DNA of 64,000 nucleotides, from contig CALUMU010000011.1 in NCBI GenBank assembly GCA_944321825.1, forward strand, positions 1 through 64,000, given 5' to 3'. This DNA is from Candidatus Amulumruptor caecigallinarius (GTDB lineage: Bacteria > Bacteroidota > Bacteroidia > Bacteroidales > Muribaculaceae). Below the pieces are notes generated by a model, which was not told the origin of the DNA, ran no database searches, and saw only the letters and a list, made by a program, of their open reading frames with translations. Made by a program: the position numbers and the translations under genes. Of this stretch, positions 37,640 through 47,461 are shown in pieces. Positions within the stretch are counted from its first letter, which is position 1. Each line of letters opens with the position of its first letter.

Positions 37640-40600
37640 TTAGTCGCGCTCGACGTTGGCAATCTTCTGCTGGAGTTTTGCCATTTTCTCGTCATGGAGC
37701 ACCTTCTTGTACTCAAACGGTATGACTTTGATAAACTGGTCGACGTAGGTGTGCCAGTCATCAAGCATCCGTCCTGCAAGGGGCGAGTGCGTGTGCTTGA
37801 AGTGGTTGCCGATAAGACGGTACAGCTCGCGGTTGTCGGCCATGTCGTCGATGAGCGACAGCTCTACCATCTCCATGTTGCAGAAATAATCAAAGTCGCC
37901 GTTGGGATTCCATACATATGCCACGCCTCCGCTCATACCGGCAGCGAAGTTACGGCCTGTGGTGCCGAGCACCACGGTGCGTCCGCCTGTCATGTATTCG
38001 CAGCAGTGGTCGCCCACGCCTTCGACAACAGCAGTGGCACCCGAATTGCGCACACAGAAGCGTTCGCCGACACGACCGTTGATGTATATCTCACCGGCTG
38101 TAGCTCCATAAAGGAGAGTGTTGCCGGCTATGATATTTTCTTCGGGTGCGAATGACGAACCTGACGGCGGCACGATGACAATCTTACCACCCGAAAGTCC
38201 CTTGCCCACATAGTCGTTGGCATCGCCTTCAAGACGGAACGAGATACCGTGAGAGAGGAAAGCACCGAAGCTCTGTCCGGCAGAACCCTTGAATGTGCAA
38301 CGGAGAGTATTGTCCGACAGCCCCGCATTGCCGTATTTGCCGGCTATGACACCCGAAAGCATCGCTCCCACGGCGCGGTCGGTATTGTTAATCGGGAATT
38401 CGAGTTCTACAGGCATCTCATCCTCGATGGCCGGGTAAGCACGGCTGATAATCTGGCGGTCAAGCACATTGGCAATGTCATGCTTCTGCTTGGTCACGTT
38501 GATTATGGCATTGGTCTTGGCCTCTTCCGGCATGTAAAGGAGCTTGCTGAAATCAAGGTGAGAAGTCTTGAAGGTGTCATGGTCGGGCTTGACATGGAGC
38601 ATGTCGGCGCGTCCGATAACCTCGTCAAGGCTGCGGACACCTATTTCGGCAAGAGTCTCGCGGATTTCCTGGGCGAGGAACTTGAAGAAGTTAACCACAT
38701 ACTCGCTGCGCCCTCTGAAACGCTTGCGAAGTTCCTCGTTCTGGGTCGCTACTCCGACAGGGCATGTGTTCATATGGCACTTGCGCATCATCACGCATCC
38801 GAGCACGATAAGTGCACTTGTGGCGAAACCGAACTCCTCGGCACCGAGCATTGCCATTATAATCACGTCACGCGCACTCTTGAGCTGACCGTCAGCCTGG
38901 AGCTTCACCTGACCGCGAAGGTTGTTGATGACAAGGGTCTGCTGTGTCTCTGCCAGACCTATCTCCACCGGCAGACCGGCATAGCGGATAGAACTTGCCG
39001 GAGATGCGCCCGTACCGCCATCGCTGCCGCTGATGGTAATAAGGTCGCTCTTGGCCTTTGCCACACCTGCCGCGATGGTACCCACTCCGCTCTCGCTGAC
39101 GAGCTTGACCGAGATATTCGCCTTGGGGTTGACATTCTTGAGGTCGAAAATCAGCTGGGCAAGGTCCTCGATGGAATAGATGTCATGGTGAGGGGGAGGC
39201 GATATGAGGGAGATGCCGGGTATGGAGTGACGTGTCTTGGCGATAATCTTGTCGACCTTGAATCCGGGGAGCTGGCCACCTTCACCGGGCTTGGCACCCT
39301 GGGCTATCTTAATCTGGATTTCATCGGCGTTGACAAGATACTCAGCCGTGACACCGAAGCGGCCTGAAGCCACCTGCTTGATGGCCGAACGCGCCGACGA
39401 GCCGTCGGCGCGCGGTTTGAAACGCTCTGCGTCCTCGCCGCCTTCGCCGGTGTTGCTTCGCGCCCCGATAGCGTTCATCGCTATGCCGAGAGCCTCGTGG
39501 GCCTCGCGGCTGATAGACCCGAACGACATGGCACCTGTGACAAACCGCCGCATGATGTTCTCTATCGGCTCGACTTCCTCTACAGGGATCGGATTGCCCT
39601 TGGTGAAGTCAAGATAGTCACGGATGAATATCGGAGCCGGCTTATTGTCGACTATGGATGTAAATTCCTTGAACTTCTTGTAGCTGCCCAGACGGGTGGC
39701 AAGCTGGAGAGTGGCTATGGCCTCGGGGCTCCAGGCATGCTGCTCGCCGTCCTTACGGAAGGAATACTGGCCGATATGCGCCAACGGCGACTCCGTGTCG
39801 AAATCGTCGGAGAATGCCTCCGCATGGTTGCTGATAATCTCACGAGTGAGGTCGTCCATGTCTATGCCGGAAATCTTGCTGACCGTATTTCCGAAATATT
39901 TAGCCGACATCTCTTCGCTTATGCCGAGAGCTTCAAAAAGCTGCGCTCCCTTGTATGAAGTAAGCGTGGAAATACCCATCTTCGACATGACTTTGAGAAG
40001 ACCTTTGTCGATAGCCTTGATGTAATTACGCTGCGCGGTGGCGAAGTCAAGCTGGATCTCGGCCTTCTTCACGAGGTCATTGATGATAGCAAACGCCAGA
40101 TACGGGTTGATAGCGCTCGCGCCATAGCCTGTAAGCAGTGCGAAATGCATCACTTCACGAGCATCGGCGGTCTCGATGACGAGAGCCGTCTGCAAACGCT
40201 TCTTGCAGTCAATCAGATGATGGTGCACAGCCGATGTGGCCAGCAGCGAAGGTATAGCGGCATTTTCCGCGTCTACGCCACGGTCCGAGAGGATGATGTA
40301 GTTGCAACCCTCATCGACCGCGCTTTCGGCTTCGGCACAGAGACGGTCTATGGCGTTGGTCATGCCTTCAGCTCCGTCGGCCACCTTGAATGTCATGGCG
40401 AGCTTGCGGGTGTTGAAGCCCTTGTACTGCAGGTTGCAGAGGATGTCGAGCTCGTGGTTGGTGATGATGGGCCGGCGCAGCAGCACCATCTTGCACATAT
40501 CGGGCTGCGGCTCCATCAGGTTGAGGTCGATAGCTCCGATATAGCTGTCGAGGCTCATCACAAGTTCCTCGCGCAGAGGGTCGATAGGAGGATTGGTCAC

Positions 40601-42148
40601 CTGCGCGAAATGCTGACGGAAATAGTTGAACAGCAGCTGCGGCTTGCCCGACATCACTGCCAGAGGGGTATCGTTGCCCATGGAGTTGACAGGCTCTTTG
40701 CCGTCGACCACCATCGGGGTGATGATTTTCTCTACCTCCTCGCGGTTGTAGTAGTATGACTTGAGCAGACGCTCGAACTGGTCGACATCGTTGCTGACTT
40801 TACGTCCGCTGCTTATCTTGTCAAGGATGATGCGGTTACGCGACAGCCAGTCACGGTAAGGGAACTCGTTGGCAAGCTTTTCCTTAAGATCCGCATCGAA
40901 ATATATCTTGCCTTCGTCCATATCCACCATCAGCATCTTGCCGGGGCGCAGGCGGCCTTTCTCGGCCACTTCAGATGCTTCAAACGGCAACACTCCGATT
41001 TCAGAAGCGATGACGATGGTGTTGTCCTTGGTGATGAGGTAACGGGCGGGGCGCAGACCGTTGCGGTCAAGCATACCTCCGGCATAGCGGCCGTCGCTGA
41101 ACAGCAGGGTAGCCGGACCGTCCCAAGCCTCCATGAGGATGGACTGGAACTCGTAGAACGCCTTCAGTTCGGGCGAGATAGGATTGCGGTCATTGAACGA
41201 CTCCGGCACAAGCATGGCCAGAGCATGGGGCAGGCTCATGCCGCCCATTACGAAAAATTCAAGCACGTTGTCAAGCGATGCCGAATCGCTCATGCCGGCT
41301 TGTATGATAGGTGTGACATCCACATCGCCGAATGCCTTGGGGTGGAGCAGACATTCACGGGCCTTCATCCACATGCGATTGCCCTGGATGGTGTTGATTT
41401 CGCCGTTGTGTCCAAGCATACGGAACGGCTGTGCCAGCGACCACGTTGGGAACGTGTTGGTGGAGAAACGCGAATGTACCAGAGCCATGGCTGTGGTGAA
41501 GTGAGGATTCATCAGATCCGGGAAGTAATAGCGGAGCTGGAGGCTTGAGAGCATCCCCTTATAGACTATCACCCTCGATGACAGGCTGACGATATAGAAA
41601 TCCTCCTTTCCGGCGATGTTGCTGGCTGCAACCTTCTTCTCTATTTTCTTGCGCAGGAGGTAGAGACGTATGTCGAGTTCGTCGTTAGTCTTTTCGTCAG
41701 CTATGAAAATCTGCTTTATTACAGGCTCGGCACTGCGCGACACTTCGCCGAGCTGCTCGTTGTTGGTGGGTACGTCGCGCACCGCTATGAGGCTCAGACC
41801 CATCTCGATGGCCTCGCGTTCTATCAGGTCAAATATAATCTGGCGAGAGTCCTCATCGTGAGGCAAGAACAACAAGCCTGTGCCGTAACGTCCCTTTTCG
41901 GGGACGGCTATACCCTGCAGCAAGATAAATTCGTGGGGAATCTGTACCATGATACCGGCACCGTCGCCCGTTTTGGGGTCGGCACCCTCCGCTCCGCGGT
42001 GCACCATATGTTCAAGCACCTGGAGACCTTTCTCCACGAGCTGATGTGATTTTACCCCGTTGATGTTGACGAGCAGACCTACGCCGCAGGCATCATGCTC
42101 GAAACGGCTGTCGTAAAGGCCCTGGCTCTGAGGGATGTTATGTTGCAT
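37640..42148 (-). CDS. gltB: Glutamate synthase large subunit
   Basis: Converts glutamine plus 2-oxoglutarate to two glutamates. At 1502 aa it has the N-terminal class II glutaminase domain, whose nucleophile C21 in HDACGVG becomes the first residue after propeptide removal, a central domain, the FMN-binding synthase domain (GASPASSIRYAGLPVEIGL) and the 3Fe-4S cysteines in CVMMRKCHMNTCPVGV. A C-terminal glutamate synthase GXGXG beta-helix domain ends the protein. With gltD (downstream) and glnN (upstream) it forms the GS-GOGAT ammonia assimilation route. Confidence 0.97.
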   Translation of the reverse strand: MQHNIPQSQGLYDSRFEHDACGVGLLVNINGVKSHQLVEKGLQVLEHMVHRGAEGADPKTGDGAGIMVQIPHEFILLQGIAVPEKGRYGTGLLFLPHDEDSRQIIFDLIEREAIEMGLSLIAVRDVPTNNEQLGEVSRSAEPVIKQIFIADEKTNDELDIRLYLLRKKIEKKVAASNIAGKEDFYIVSLSSRVIVYKGMLSSLQLRYYFPDLMNPHFTTAMALVHSRFSTNTFPTWSLAQPFRMLGHNGEINTIQGNRMWMKARECLLHPKAFGDVDVTPIIQAGMSDSASLDNVLEFFVMGGMSLPHALAMLVPESFNDRNPISPELKAFYEFQSILMEAWDGPATLLFSDGRYAGGMLDRNGLRPARYLITKDNTIVIASEIGVLPFEASEVAEKGRLRPGKMLMVDMDEGKIYFDADLKEKLANEFPYRDWLSRNRIILDKISSGRKVSNDVDQFERLLKSYYYNREEVEKIITPMVVDGKEPVNSMGNDTPLAVMSGKPQLLFNYFRQHFAQVTNPPIDPLREELVMSLDSYIGAIDLNLMEPQPDMCKMVLLRRPIITNHELDILCNLQYKGFNTRKLAMTFKVADGAEGMTNAIDRLCAEAESAVDEGCNYIILSDRGVDAENAAIPSLLATSAVHHHLIDCKKRLQTALVIETADAREVMHFALLTGYGASAINPYLAFAIINDLVKKAEIQLDFATAQRNYIKAIDKGLLKVMSKMGISTLTSYKGAQLFEALGISEEMSAKYFGNTVSKISGIDMDDLTREIISNHAEAFSDDFDTESPLAHIGQYSFRKDGEQHAWSPEAIATLQLATRLGSYKKFKEFTSIVDNKPAPIFIRDYLDFTKGNPIPVEEVEPIENIMRRFVTGAMSFGSISREAHEALGIAMNAIGARSNTGEGGEDAERFKPRADGSSARSAIKQVASGRFGVTAEYLVNADEIQIKIAQGAKPGEGGQLPGFKVDKIIAKTRHSIPGISLISPPPHHDIYSIEDLAQLIFDLKNVNPKANISVKLVSESGVGTIAAGVAKAKSDLITISGSDGGTGASPASSIRYAGLPVEIGLAETQQTLVINNLRGQVKLQADGQLKSARDVIIMAMLGAEEFGFATSALIVLGCVMMRKCHMNTCPVGVATQNEELRKRFRGRSEYVVNFFKFLAQEIRETLAEIGVRSLDEVIGRADMLHVKPDHDTFKTSHLDFSKLLYMPEEAKTNAIINVTKQKHDIANVLDRQIISRAYPAIEDEMPVELEFPINNTDRAVGAMLSGVIAGKYGNAGLSDNTLRCTFKGSAGQSFGAFLSHGISFRLEGDANDYVGKGLSGGKIVIVPPSGSSFAPEENIIAGNTLLYGATAGEIYINGRVGERFCVRNSGATAVVEGVGDHCCEYMTGGRTVVLGTTGRNFAAGMSGGVAYVWNPNGDFDYFCNMEMVELSLIDDMADNRELYRLIGNHFKHTHSPLAGRMLDDWHTYVDQFIKVIPFEYKKVLHDEKMAKLQQKIANVERD

Positions 42149-42201
42149 AACTTGGGAAAGTTAAATATGTAGGTTAAATTGGGTAAAATGAGGAGAAAGT
42201 A

Positions 42202-42253
42202 ATGCCGGTGGCTGGCCTTGGGTGTCACACCGTAGAGGAGCAGCCACCGGCAT
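42202..42253 (-). terminator. Terminator of glnN
   Basis: A perfect 13 bp stem, ATGCCGGTGGCTG/CAGCCACCGGCAT, with a 26 nt loop. The tail on the minus strand is only moderately T-rich. It separates glnN from gltB. Confidence 0.65.
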
Positions 42254-42286
42254 CGGTCATATTAATATGAAAATTAACGGAAAATA

Positions 42287-44476
42287 TCAGCGGATGAAGA
42301 GGAGTTCGCGATATTTAACCAAAGGCCACATCTCGTTGTCGACCATCAGCTCGAGCTTATCGACATGATAACGGATGACATCCATGCAGGGAGCCACATT
42401 GTCATGGTAAGCAAGAGCCTTGGTGCGCTCGTCCTCTATCTTGTTGGCATCCTTGCGGGCGTTGACCATCTTGGTCACCTCGTCGCGGATGATGTTGATG
42501 TGCTTGGATATCTTCTCTATGGTCACCATGCTGTTGCCGGCGAGTTCGGGAGCTTTATCGGCAGGGAAGATGTCGTTGATTTTGTACACATTGTCAAGGA
42601 GTATCGACTGATAGCGTGTAGCCACAGGGATGATGTGGTTGATGGCCAGATCGCCAAGCACACGAGCTTCAATCTGTATCTTCTTGGTGTACATCTCCCA
42701 CTTGACCTCGTTACGGGCTTCAAGCTCTACCTTGGTGAACACGCCTGTACGGGCAAACATATCGACCGACGACTGCTGGAGGTATGCGTCAAAGATTTTG
42801 GGGATGTTTGTCTCGCAGTCAAGGCCGCGACGTGCAGCTTCCTCCTTCCACTCGTCGCTATAGCCGTTGCCGTCGAAGTGGATGGCCTTGCTCTCGGTGA
42901 TGAGCTTACGCACCTCTTCAAGGATGGCATGAACAAGAGCCTCGCCGTTGGCTACGCGCTCGTCAACCTTAGCTTTGAACGTCATAAGCTGGTCGGCGAC
43001 AGCCGAGTTGAGGGCAATCATGGCACTCGCACAGTTGGCACTGCTGCCTACGGCACGGAACTCGAAGCGGTTGCCTGTGAAAGCGAAAGGAGATGTGCGG
43101 TTACGGTCGGTGGCATCGACGCTGATGTCGGGAATCTGTGTCAGCTCGAAGCTCATGGTCTCCTTGCCGGCGAGAGTGATGAGCTCGTCGCCCGTGCTGT
43201 GTTCGAGCTTGTCAAGTATCTCAGCAAGCTGGCTGCCTGTGAAGATAGATATGATGGCAGGGGGAGCCTCGTTAGCACCGAGACGGTGTCCGTTGGTAGC
43301 CGACATGATAGAAGCTTTGAGCAGCGCATTATGATGATAAACGGCGGCCATCACATTGGCTACGAAAGTGATGAACTGGAGGTTGCCCATCGGAGTCTTG
43401 GCCGGAGCGAAGAGCAGAGTGCCGGTATCGGTGCCGAGACTCCAGTTGTTGTGCTTGCCCGAACCGTTGATGCCGGCGAAAGGCTTCTCGTGGAGGAGCA
43501 CACGGAAATTGTGTCGGCGTGCCACCTCTCCTATAAGCGACATAAGCAGCATGTTGTGGTCGTTGGCAAGGTTGGTCTCCTCAAATATAGGAGCAAGCTC
43601 AAACTGGTTGGGAGCCACCTCATTATGACGCGTCTTGGCAGGGATGCCGAGGCGGTGGCACTCTATCTCAAGGTCAAGCATGAATGCCTCAACTCGTGAA
43701 GGGATGGCACCGAAATAATGATCCTCGAGCTGCTGGTTCTTCGCCGATTCGTGGCCGAGAAGTGTGCGGCCTGTCATCACCAAGTCGGGACGGGCAGCAT
43801 ATAGAGCCTCGTCGACAAGGAAATACTCCTGTTCCCAGCCGAGATTGCTGATTACATGCTTCACTTCGGGGTCAAAGAAACGCGCTACGGCCGTACCGGC
43901 CTTATCAACAGCGTTGAGGGCTCGCAGAAGCGGTGTCTTGTAGTCAAGCGATTCGCCGGTATAGCTGATGAAGATAGTGGGGATACACAACGTGCCGTCC
44001 ATGATGAAGGCAGGAGAAGAAATATCCCATGCCGAATAGCCGCGGGCTTCGAAAGTGTTGCGGATACCGCCGTTGGGAAAGCTCGAAGCATCGGGTTCCT
44101 GCTGCACGAGCAGCTTGCCTGTAAACTCCTCGATGACACCGCCTTTGCCGTCATGGTCTACAAATGCGTCATGCTTCTCGGCAGTGGCCTCGGTCATAGG
44201 CTGGAACCAGTGGGTATAGTGGCGGGCACCGTTGTCGATAGCCCAACGCATCATACCGCTGGCCACGCTGTCGGCGACCTCAACAGGCAGCGACTTCTTG
44301 TTGTCTATCGCATCAACGAGAACCTCGTATGTCTTTTTAGGGAGATATTCAAACATCTTCTGGCGGTTGAACACCTTCTCTGCGTAATAGACTTCTGGGC
44401 GTTCGGCCGGAATCTCGACAGGAACTGCTTTGCGGTTGGAAGCTTCCTTTACTACGTTAAATCTTAATTGTGACAT
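42287..44476 (-). CDS. glnN: Glutamine synthetase type III
   Basis: ATP-dependent ligase that makes glutamine from glutamate and ammonia. The 729 aa length and the segments LGWEQEYFLVDEALY, KTRHNEVAPNQFELAPIFEE and GSGKHNNWSLGT are characteristic of the long GlnN/GS-III class first described in Bacteroides. In this class no adenylylation tyrosine of the GS-I type is expected. It lies between dapL (61 nt upstream, same strand) and gltB/gltD, so the nitrogen-assimilation enzymes are clustered. Confidence 0.96.
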   Translation of the reverse strand: MSQLRFNVVKEASNRKAVPVEIPAERPEVYYAEKVFNRQKMFEYLPKKTYEVLVDAIDNKKSLPVEVADSVASGMMRWAIDNGARHYTHWFQPMTEATAEKHDAFVDHDGKGGVIEEFTGKLLVQQEPDASSFPNGGIRNTFEARGYSAWDISSPAFIMDGTLCIPTIFISYTGESLDYKTPLLRALNAVDKAGTAVARFFDPEVKHVISNLGWEQEYFLVDEALYAARPDLVMTGRTLLGHESAKNQQLEDHYFGAIPSRVEAFMLDLEIECHRLGIPAKTRHNEVAPNQFELAPIFEETNLANDHNMLLMSLIGEVARRHNFRVLLHEKPFAGINGSGKHNNWSLGTDTGTLLFAPAKTPMGNLQFITFVANVMAAVYHHNALLKASIMSATNGHRLGANEAPPAIISIFTGSQLAEILDKLEHSTGDELITLAGKETMSFELTQIPDISVDATDRNRTSPFAFTGNRFEFRAVGSSANCASAMIALNSAVADQLMTFKAKVDERVANGEALVHAILEEVRKLITESKAIHFDGNGYSDEWKEEAARRGLDCETNIPKIFDAYLQQSSVDMFARTGVFTKVELEARNEVKWEMYTKKIQIEARVLGDLAINHIIPVATRYQSILLDNVYKINDIFPADKAPELAGNSMVTIEKISKHINIIRDEVTKMVNARKDANKIEDERTKALAYHDNVAPCMDVIRYHVDKLELMVDNEMWPLVKYRELLFIR

Positions 44477-44537
44477 AGTTGTAGGTGGAGGTTTGAATTA
44501 ATGATGTATGTTATGATTAATTTTTGCTATTATAATG

Positions 44538-45770
44538 TCAGAGCTGCCAGTCTTTGATGCGCTGCACGGCTTTGAGGGTGTTCTCGTAAGTATTGAAGGC
44601 TGTCAGGCGGAAATACCCTTCGCCCGATGGGCCGAAGCCCACACCTGGCGTACCGGCGATATGCAGGTCGGACAACATGCGGTCAAAAAACTGCCATGAA
44701 TCCATGCCGTCAGGGGTCTTAATCCACACATAGGGAGAGTTTTCTCCGCCGAACGCCTGCAGACCAGCGCCACGCACGCCCTCAAGCAGCAGGCGGGAAT
44801 TGCGCATGTAATAGTCGACCGTCTCTTTGACCTGCCGGCTACCCTCTTCGCTGTAGAGGGCTTCGGCACCACGCTGAATGACATAGCTCGCTCCGTTGAA
44901 TTTGGTGGACTGCCGACGCAGCCACAGCGAGTGAAGCGACACCTTAGAGCCGTCGGATCCAACACCGTAGAGCGGCTTGGGCACTACGGTATATCCTAAA
45001 CGAAGCCCTGTGAATCCGGCAGTCTTGGAGTAACTGCGAAACTCTATCGCCACCTTTTTGGCGCCCTCTATCTCATAGATGCTGCGGGGCACATCAGGCT
45101 GGGTCACATATGCTTCATAAGCCGAGTCAAACAATATAAGGCAACCATTGGCTCTGGCATAATCTACCCAAGCCTTAAGCTGCTCGCGCGTGAGCACGGT
45201 GCCTGTAGGATTGTTGGGATAACAGAGGTATATGACATCAGGCCGCTCCGTCGGCAGCGAGGGCACGAAATCATTGGCGGCAGTGCAGGGAAGGTATATT
45301 ATGTTACTCCAGCGTCCGTCAGCAAGCAGGTCTCCAGCCCTACCGGCCATCACGTTTGTATCGACATACACCGGATATACAGGATCTGTGACAGCCACCT
45401 TGGCAGCAGCAGACAGGATGTCGCCGATATTGCCAGTATCGCTCTTGGCTCCGTCGCTTATGAATATCTCGTCGGCCGACACCTCTATGCCGCGACGGTT
45501 ATAGTCATACATGGCTATCTTATCACGGAGAAACGCGTAGCCCTGCTCAGGGCCGTAGCCATGGAACGTAGCCGCAGAAGCTTCGTCATCGACCGCCTTG
45601 TGCATGGCTTCAATAGCTGCCGCGCATACAGGGCGCGTAACATCGCCGATGCCCATGCGTATCACCTCTACTCCGGGATTGTCAGCCATAAATGCTGAAA
45701 TCTTGGCTGCGACCTGCGAAAACAGGTAGCTCGCCTGGAGCTTCGTGAAATTATCGTTAATCTTAAACAT
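44538..45770 (-). CDS. dapL: LL-diaminopimelate aminotransferase
   Basis: PLP enzyme converting tetrahydrodipicolinate directly to LL-diaminopimelate, which bypasses the succinylase (DapD/DapC/DapE) route. The PLP lysine is K249 in SYSKTAGFTG, and the fold-type I motifs PNNPTGTVL and YGPEQGYAFLRDKI are seen. The 410 aa length is right for DapL. It follows dapF on the same strand after 88 nt and precedes glnN. A 14 bp direct repeat lies in its leader. Confidence 0.95.
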   Translation of the reverse strand: MFKINDNFTKLQASYLFSQVAAKISAFMADNPGVEVIRMGIGDVTRPVCAAAIEAMHKAVDDEASAATFHGYGPEQGYAFLRDKIAMYDYNRRGIEVSADEIFISDGAKSDTGNIGDILSAAAKVAVTDPVYPVYVDTNVMAGRAGDLLADGRWSNIIYLPCTAANDFVPSLPTERPDVIYLCYPNNPTGTVLTREQLKAWVDYARANGCLILFDSAYEAYVTQPDVPRSIYEIEGAKKVAIEFRSYSKTAGFTGLRLGYTVVPKPLYGVGSDGSKVSLHSLWLRRQSTKFNGASYVIQRGAEALYSEEGSRQVKETVDYYMRNSRLLLEGVRGAGLQAFGGENSPYVWIKTPDGMDSWQFFDRMLSDLHIAGTPGVGFGPSGEGYFRLTAFNTYENTLKAVQRIKDWQL

Positions 45771-45773
45771 CTG

Positions 45774-45822
45774 TTTTTTCCGTTAATTTGTATTACCTTC
45801 AGTACCTATTTTTTCCGTTAAT
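45774..45822. repeat. 14 bp direct repeat in the dapL leader
   Basis: TTTTTTCCGTTAAT occurs exactly at 45774-45787 and again at 45809-45822, 35 bp apart, immediately upstream of dapL. It could be a pair of regulator sites or a small duplication. Confidence 0.5.
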
Positions 45823-45858
45823 CTATCGCTGTATTCCGTCTGTAAAATGCATGTATAA

Positions 45859-46713
45859 TCAGGTGGTGCGCGGATAACTGCCGGTGAACACCGTGGTGGC
45901 ACCACCCTTCATGTACACGTGTCCGTCATCGCCCCAGTCTATCTCAAGAGTGCCGCCAAGCAGCTCTACTGAGACCTCACGGGATGTCAGACCGTTGATG
46001 GCTGCAGCGACGACAGTCGCACATGCTCCCGTGCCACAGGCAAGCGTCTCTCCGCTGCCACGCTCCCACACCCTCATGCGTATGCGGTCATTTGACATAA
46101 CCTGTGCAAACTCGATGTTAGCCCTGTCAGGCCACATGGGGTGCAGTTCAAGCTCACGGCCGAGGGTGTGTACATCCACCTTGGCAAGGTCTTCGACAAA
46201 TATGACTCCGTGGGGGTTGCCCATCGACACAGCGTTGATTCTTACTTCTCCAGCCGAAGTGTCGACAGGGGCATTGATGACCGAGGGTCTGTCGCTGATT
46301 ACCGGGACAAGCGGCGAATCGATTACCGGCTCTCCCATATCTACAGTCACAGCCTCCACTTTGCCGGCTTTGACATCAAGCGAAAGGATTTTGATGCCCG
46401 AAAGCGTCTCGAGCCTGAGGATCTGCTTGTCGGTCAGTCCGTGCTCATACACATATTTCCCTATGCAACGGCTGGCATTTCCGCACATCTTGCCTTCCGA
46501 ACCGTCGGCATTGAACATGCGCATCTTGAAGTCAGCGACATTGCTGTCCATAATAAGGATTATGCCGTCGGCACCCACACCTTTGTGGCGGTCGCTCATC
46601 TCTACAGCCAATGACGCTGGATCACGTGGTGCACCTTCAAGGCAATTGATGTAGATGTAATCATTGCCCAAACCATGCATCTTGGTGAATTTTATGACTT
46701 CTTGTACGGCCAT
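45859..46713 (-). CDS. dapF: Diaminopimelate epimerase
   Basis: Cofactor-independent epimerase turning LL- into meso-diaminopimelate for peptidoglycan and lysine. The two catalytic cysteines are C77 in KMCGNASRC and C226 in LACGTGAC. The start at MAVQEVIKFTKMHGLGND gives 284 aa; the in-frame ATG at 46743 falls within the promoter -7 box and is not credible. It comes directly before dapL, so the last two steps of the aminotransferase DAP pathway are encoded together. Confidence 0.95.
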   Translation of the reverse strand: MAVQEVIKFTKMHGLGNDYIYINCLEGAPRDPASLAVEMSDRHKGVGADGIILIMDSNVADFKMRMFNADGSEGKMCGNASRCIGKYVYEHGLTDKQILRLETLSGIKILSLDVKAGKVEAVTVDMGEPVIDSPLVPVISDRPSVINAPVDTSAGEVRINAVSMGNPHGVIFVEDLAKVDVHTLGRELELHPMWPDRANIEFAQVMSNDRIRMRVWERGSGETLACGTGACATVVAAAINGLTSREVSVELLGGTLEIDWGDDGHVYMKGGATTVFTGSYPRTT

Positions 46714-46740
46714 TTTGTCTGTCTGTTTATCTTTACACTG

Positions 46741-46771
46741 CAAAGGTAAACATTTTGTTTAAATAATCAAT
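46741..46771 (-). promoter_or_regulatory. Promoter of dapF
   Basis: ATTG (46771-46768, one mismatch), 19 nt spacer, TACCTTTG (46748-46741) on the minus strand. It covers the longer in-frame start codon of dapF, so the shorter start at 46713 is used. Confidence 0.6.
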
Positions 46772-46860
46772 GCAATTTTAGCAAAATGACGTATAATTTT
46801 TAATTTTTCCACTTTTTGCCACTTCATTGATGGTTTTTGTGGCATTTATCCATGCTTCTT

Positions 46861-47430
46861 TCAGAACATAATCCCGAGCCTGAGAGTAGCCATACTCAAA
46901 TTGTTGGCTGATTTCCCCGATGTTGTGGTGGCATCGCTGATATCTTTGCCACCATTGTAGCTGTAACCAAGAGTAAGATAGCTGCGGAACTTCCGCGACG
47001 AGGCGAGATTGACACCTACCGACGGGTTGATATAGAACGCAGTATTGGTAGCAGTGCCGAAAAAATTGTTGAGAGCCACACCTGTACGCAGGTCAAAGAA
47101 ACACAACTGTTTTTGCTTTGAGAACGATGTGCGCAGCAACACATAGAGCGGATAGCTGAACGAGTTGTTATTGACCATCCCATGTATTCCAGCTCCGAAT
47201 CCCACAATATCCACTCCAGGGCATCGGAGACCGAAGTAGGCTTCTCCATCAAGCGACGACATATCGGCCGTGGTCAAGTCTATCGAACTTCCCACATCGA
47301 CACCCCACGCAAAGGCAGTGGCACCGGATTCAACGGAGGCAGGCGTACTCTCTGCCGCAGTCATGTCATCGACACCCCACGCAAAGGCAGTCATCGCTAT
47401 TGCAGCTATAATCGTTTTGATATAATTCAT
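46861..47430 (-). CDS. Small predicted outer-membrane beta-barrel protein
   Basis: 189 aa protein of unknown function. The N-terminus MNYIKTIIAAIAMTAFAWG looks like a signal peptide. The rest is made of alternating hydrophobic and polar residues in about eight strands (AYFGLRC, YPLYVLLRTSFS, NTAFYINPSVGVNL, RSYLTLGYSYNGG) and ends in phenylalanine (LRLGIMF), as outer-membrane barrels do. The segment AFAWGVD occurs twice, at residues 15-21 and 39-45, from an in-frame DNA duplication at the signal-peptide junction. It lies 31 nt after prmA on the same strand. Confidence 0.55.
   Translation of the reverse strand: MNYIKTIIAAIAMTAFAWGVDDMTAAESTPASVESGATAFAWGVDVGSSIDLTTADMSSLDGEAYFGLRCPGVDIVGFGAGIHGMVNNNSFSYPLYVLLRTSFSKQKQLCFFDLRTGVALNNFFGTATNTAFYINPSVGVNLASSRKFRSYLTLGYSYNGGKDISDATTTSGKSANNLSMATLRLGIMF
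47295..47391 (-). repeat. In-frame 25 bp direct repeat, 72 bp period
   Basis: CATCGACACCCCACGCAAAG followed by GCAGT occurs at 47295-47319 and at 47367-47391. The 72 bp offset equals 24 codons, so the reading frame is kept and the protein shows AFAWGVD twice. Confidence 0.85.
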
Positions 47431-47461
47431 TTTTGAGTAAGTGATATAATACTTCTGTTAG

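Noticed and set aside
42365-43699. 444-codon antisense frame opposite glnN
   Set aside because: Long antisense frames are expected in GC-rich, codon-biased genes; the opposite strand encodes a complete glutamine synthetase III.
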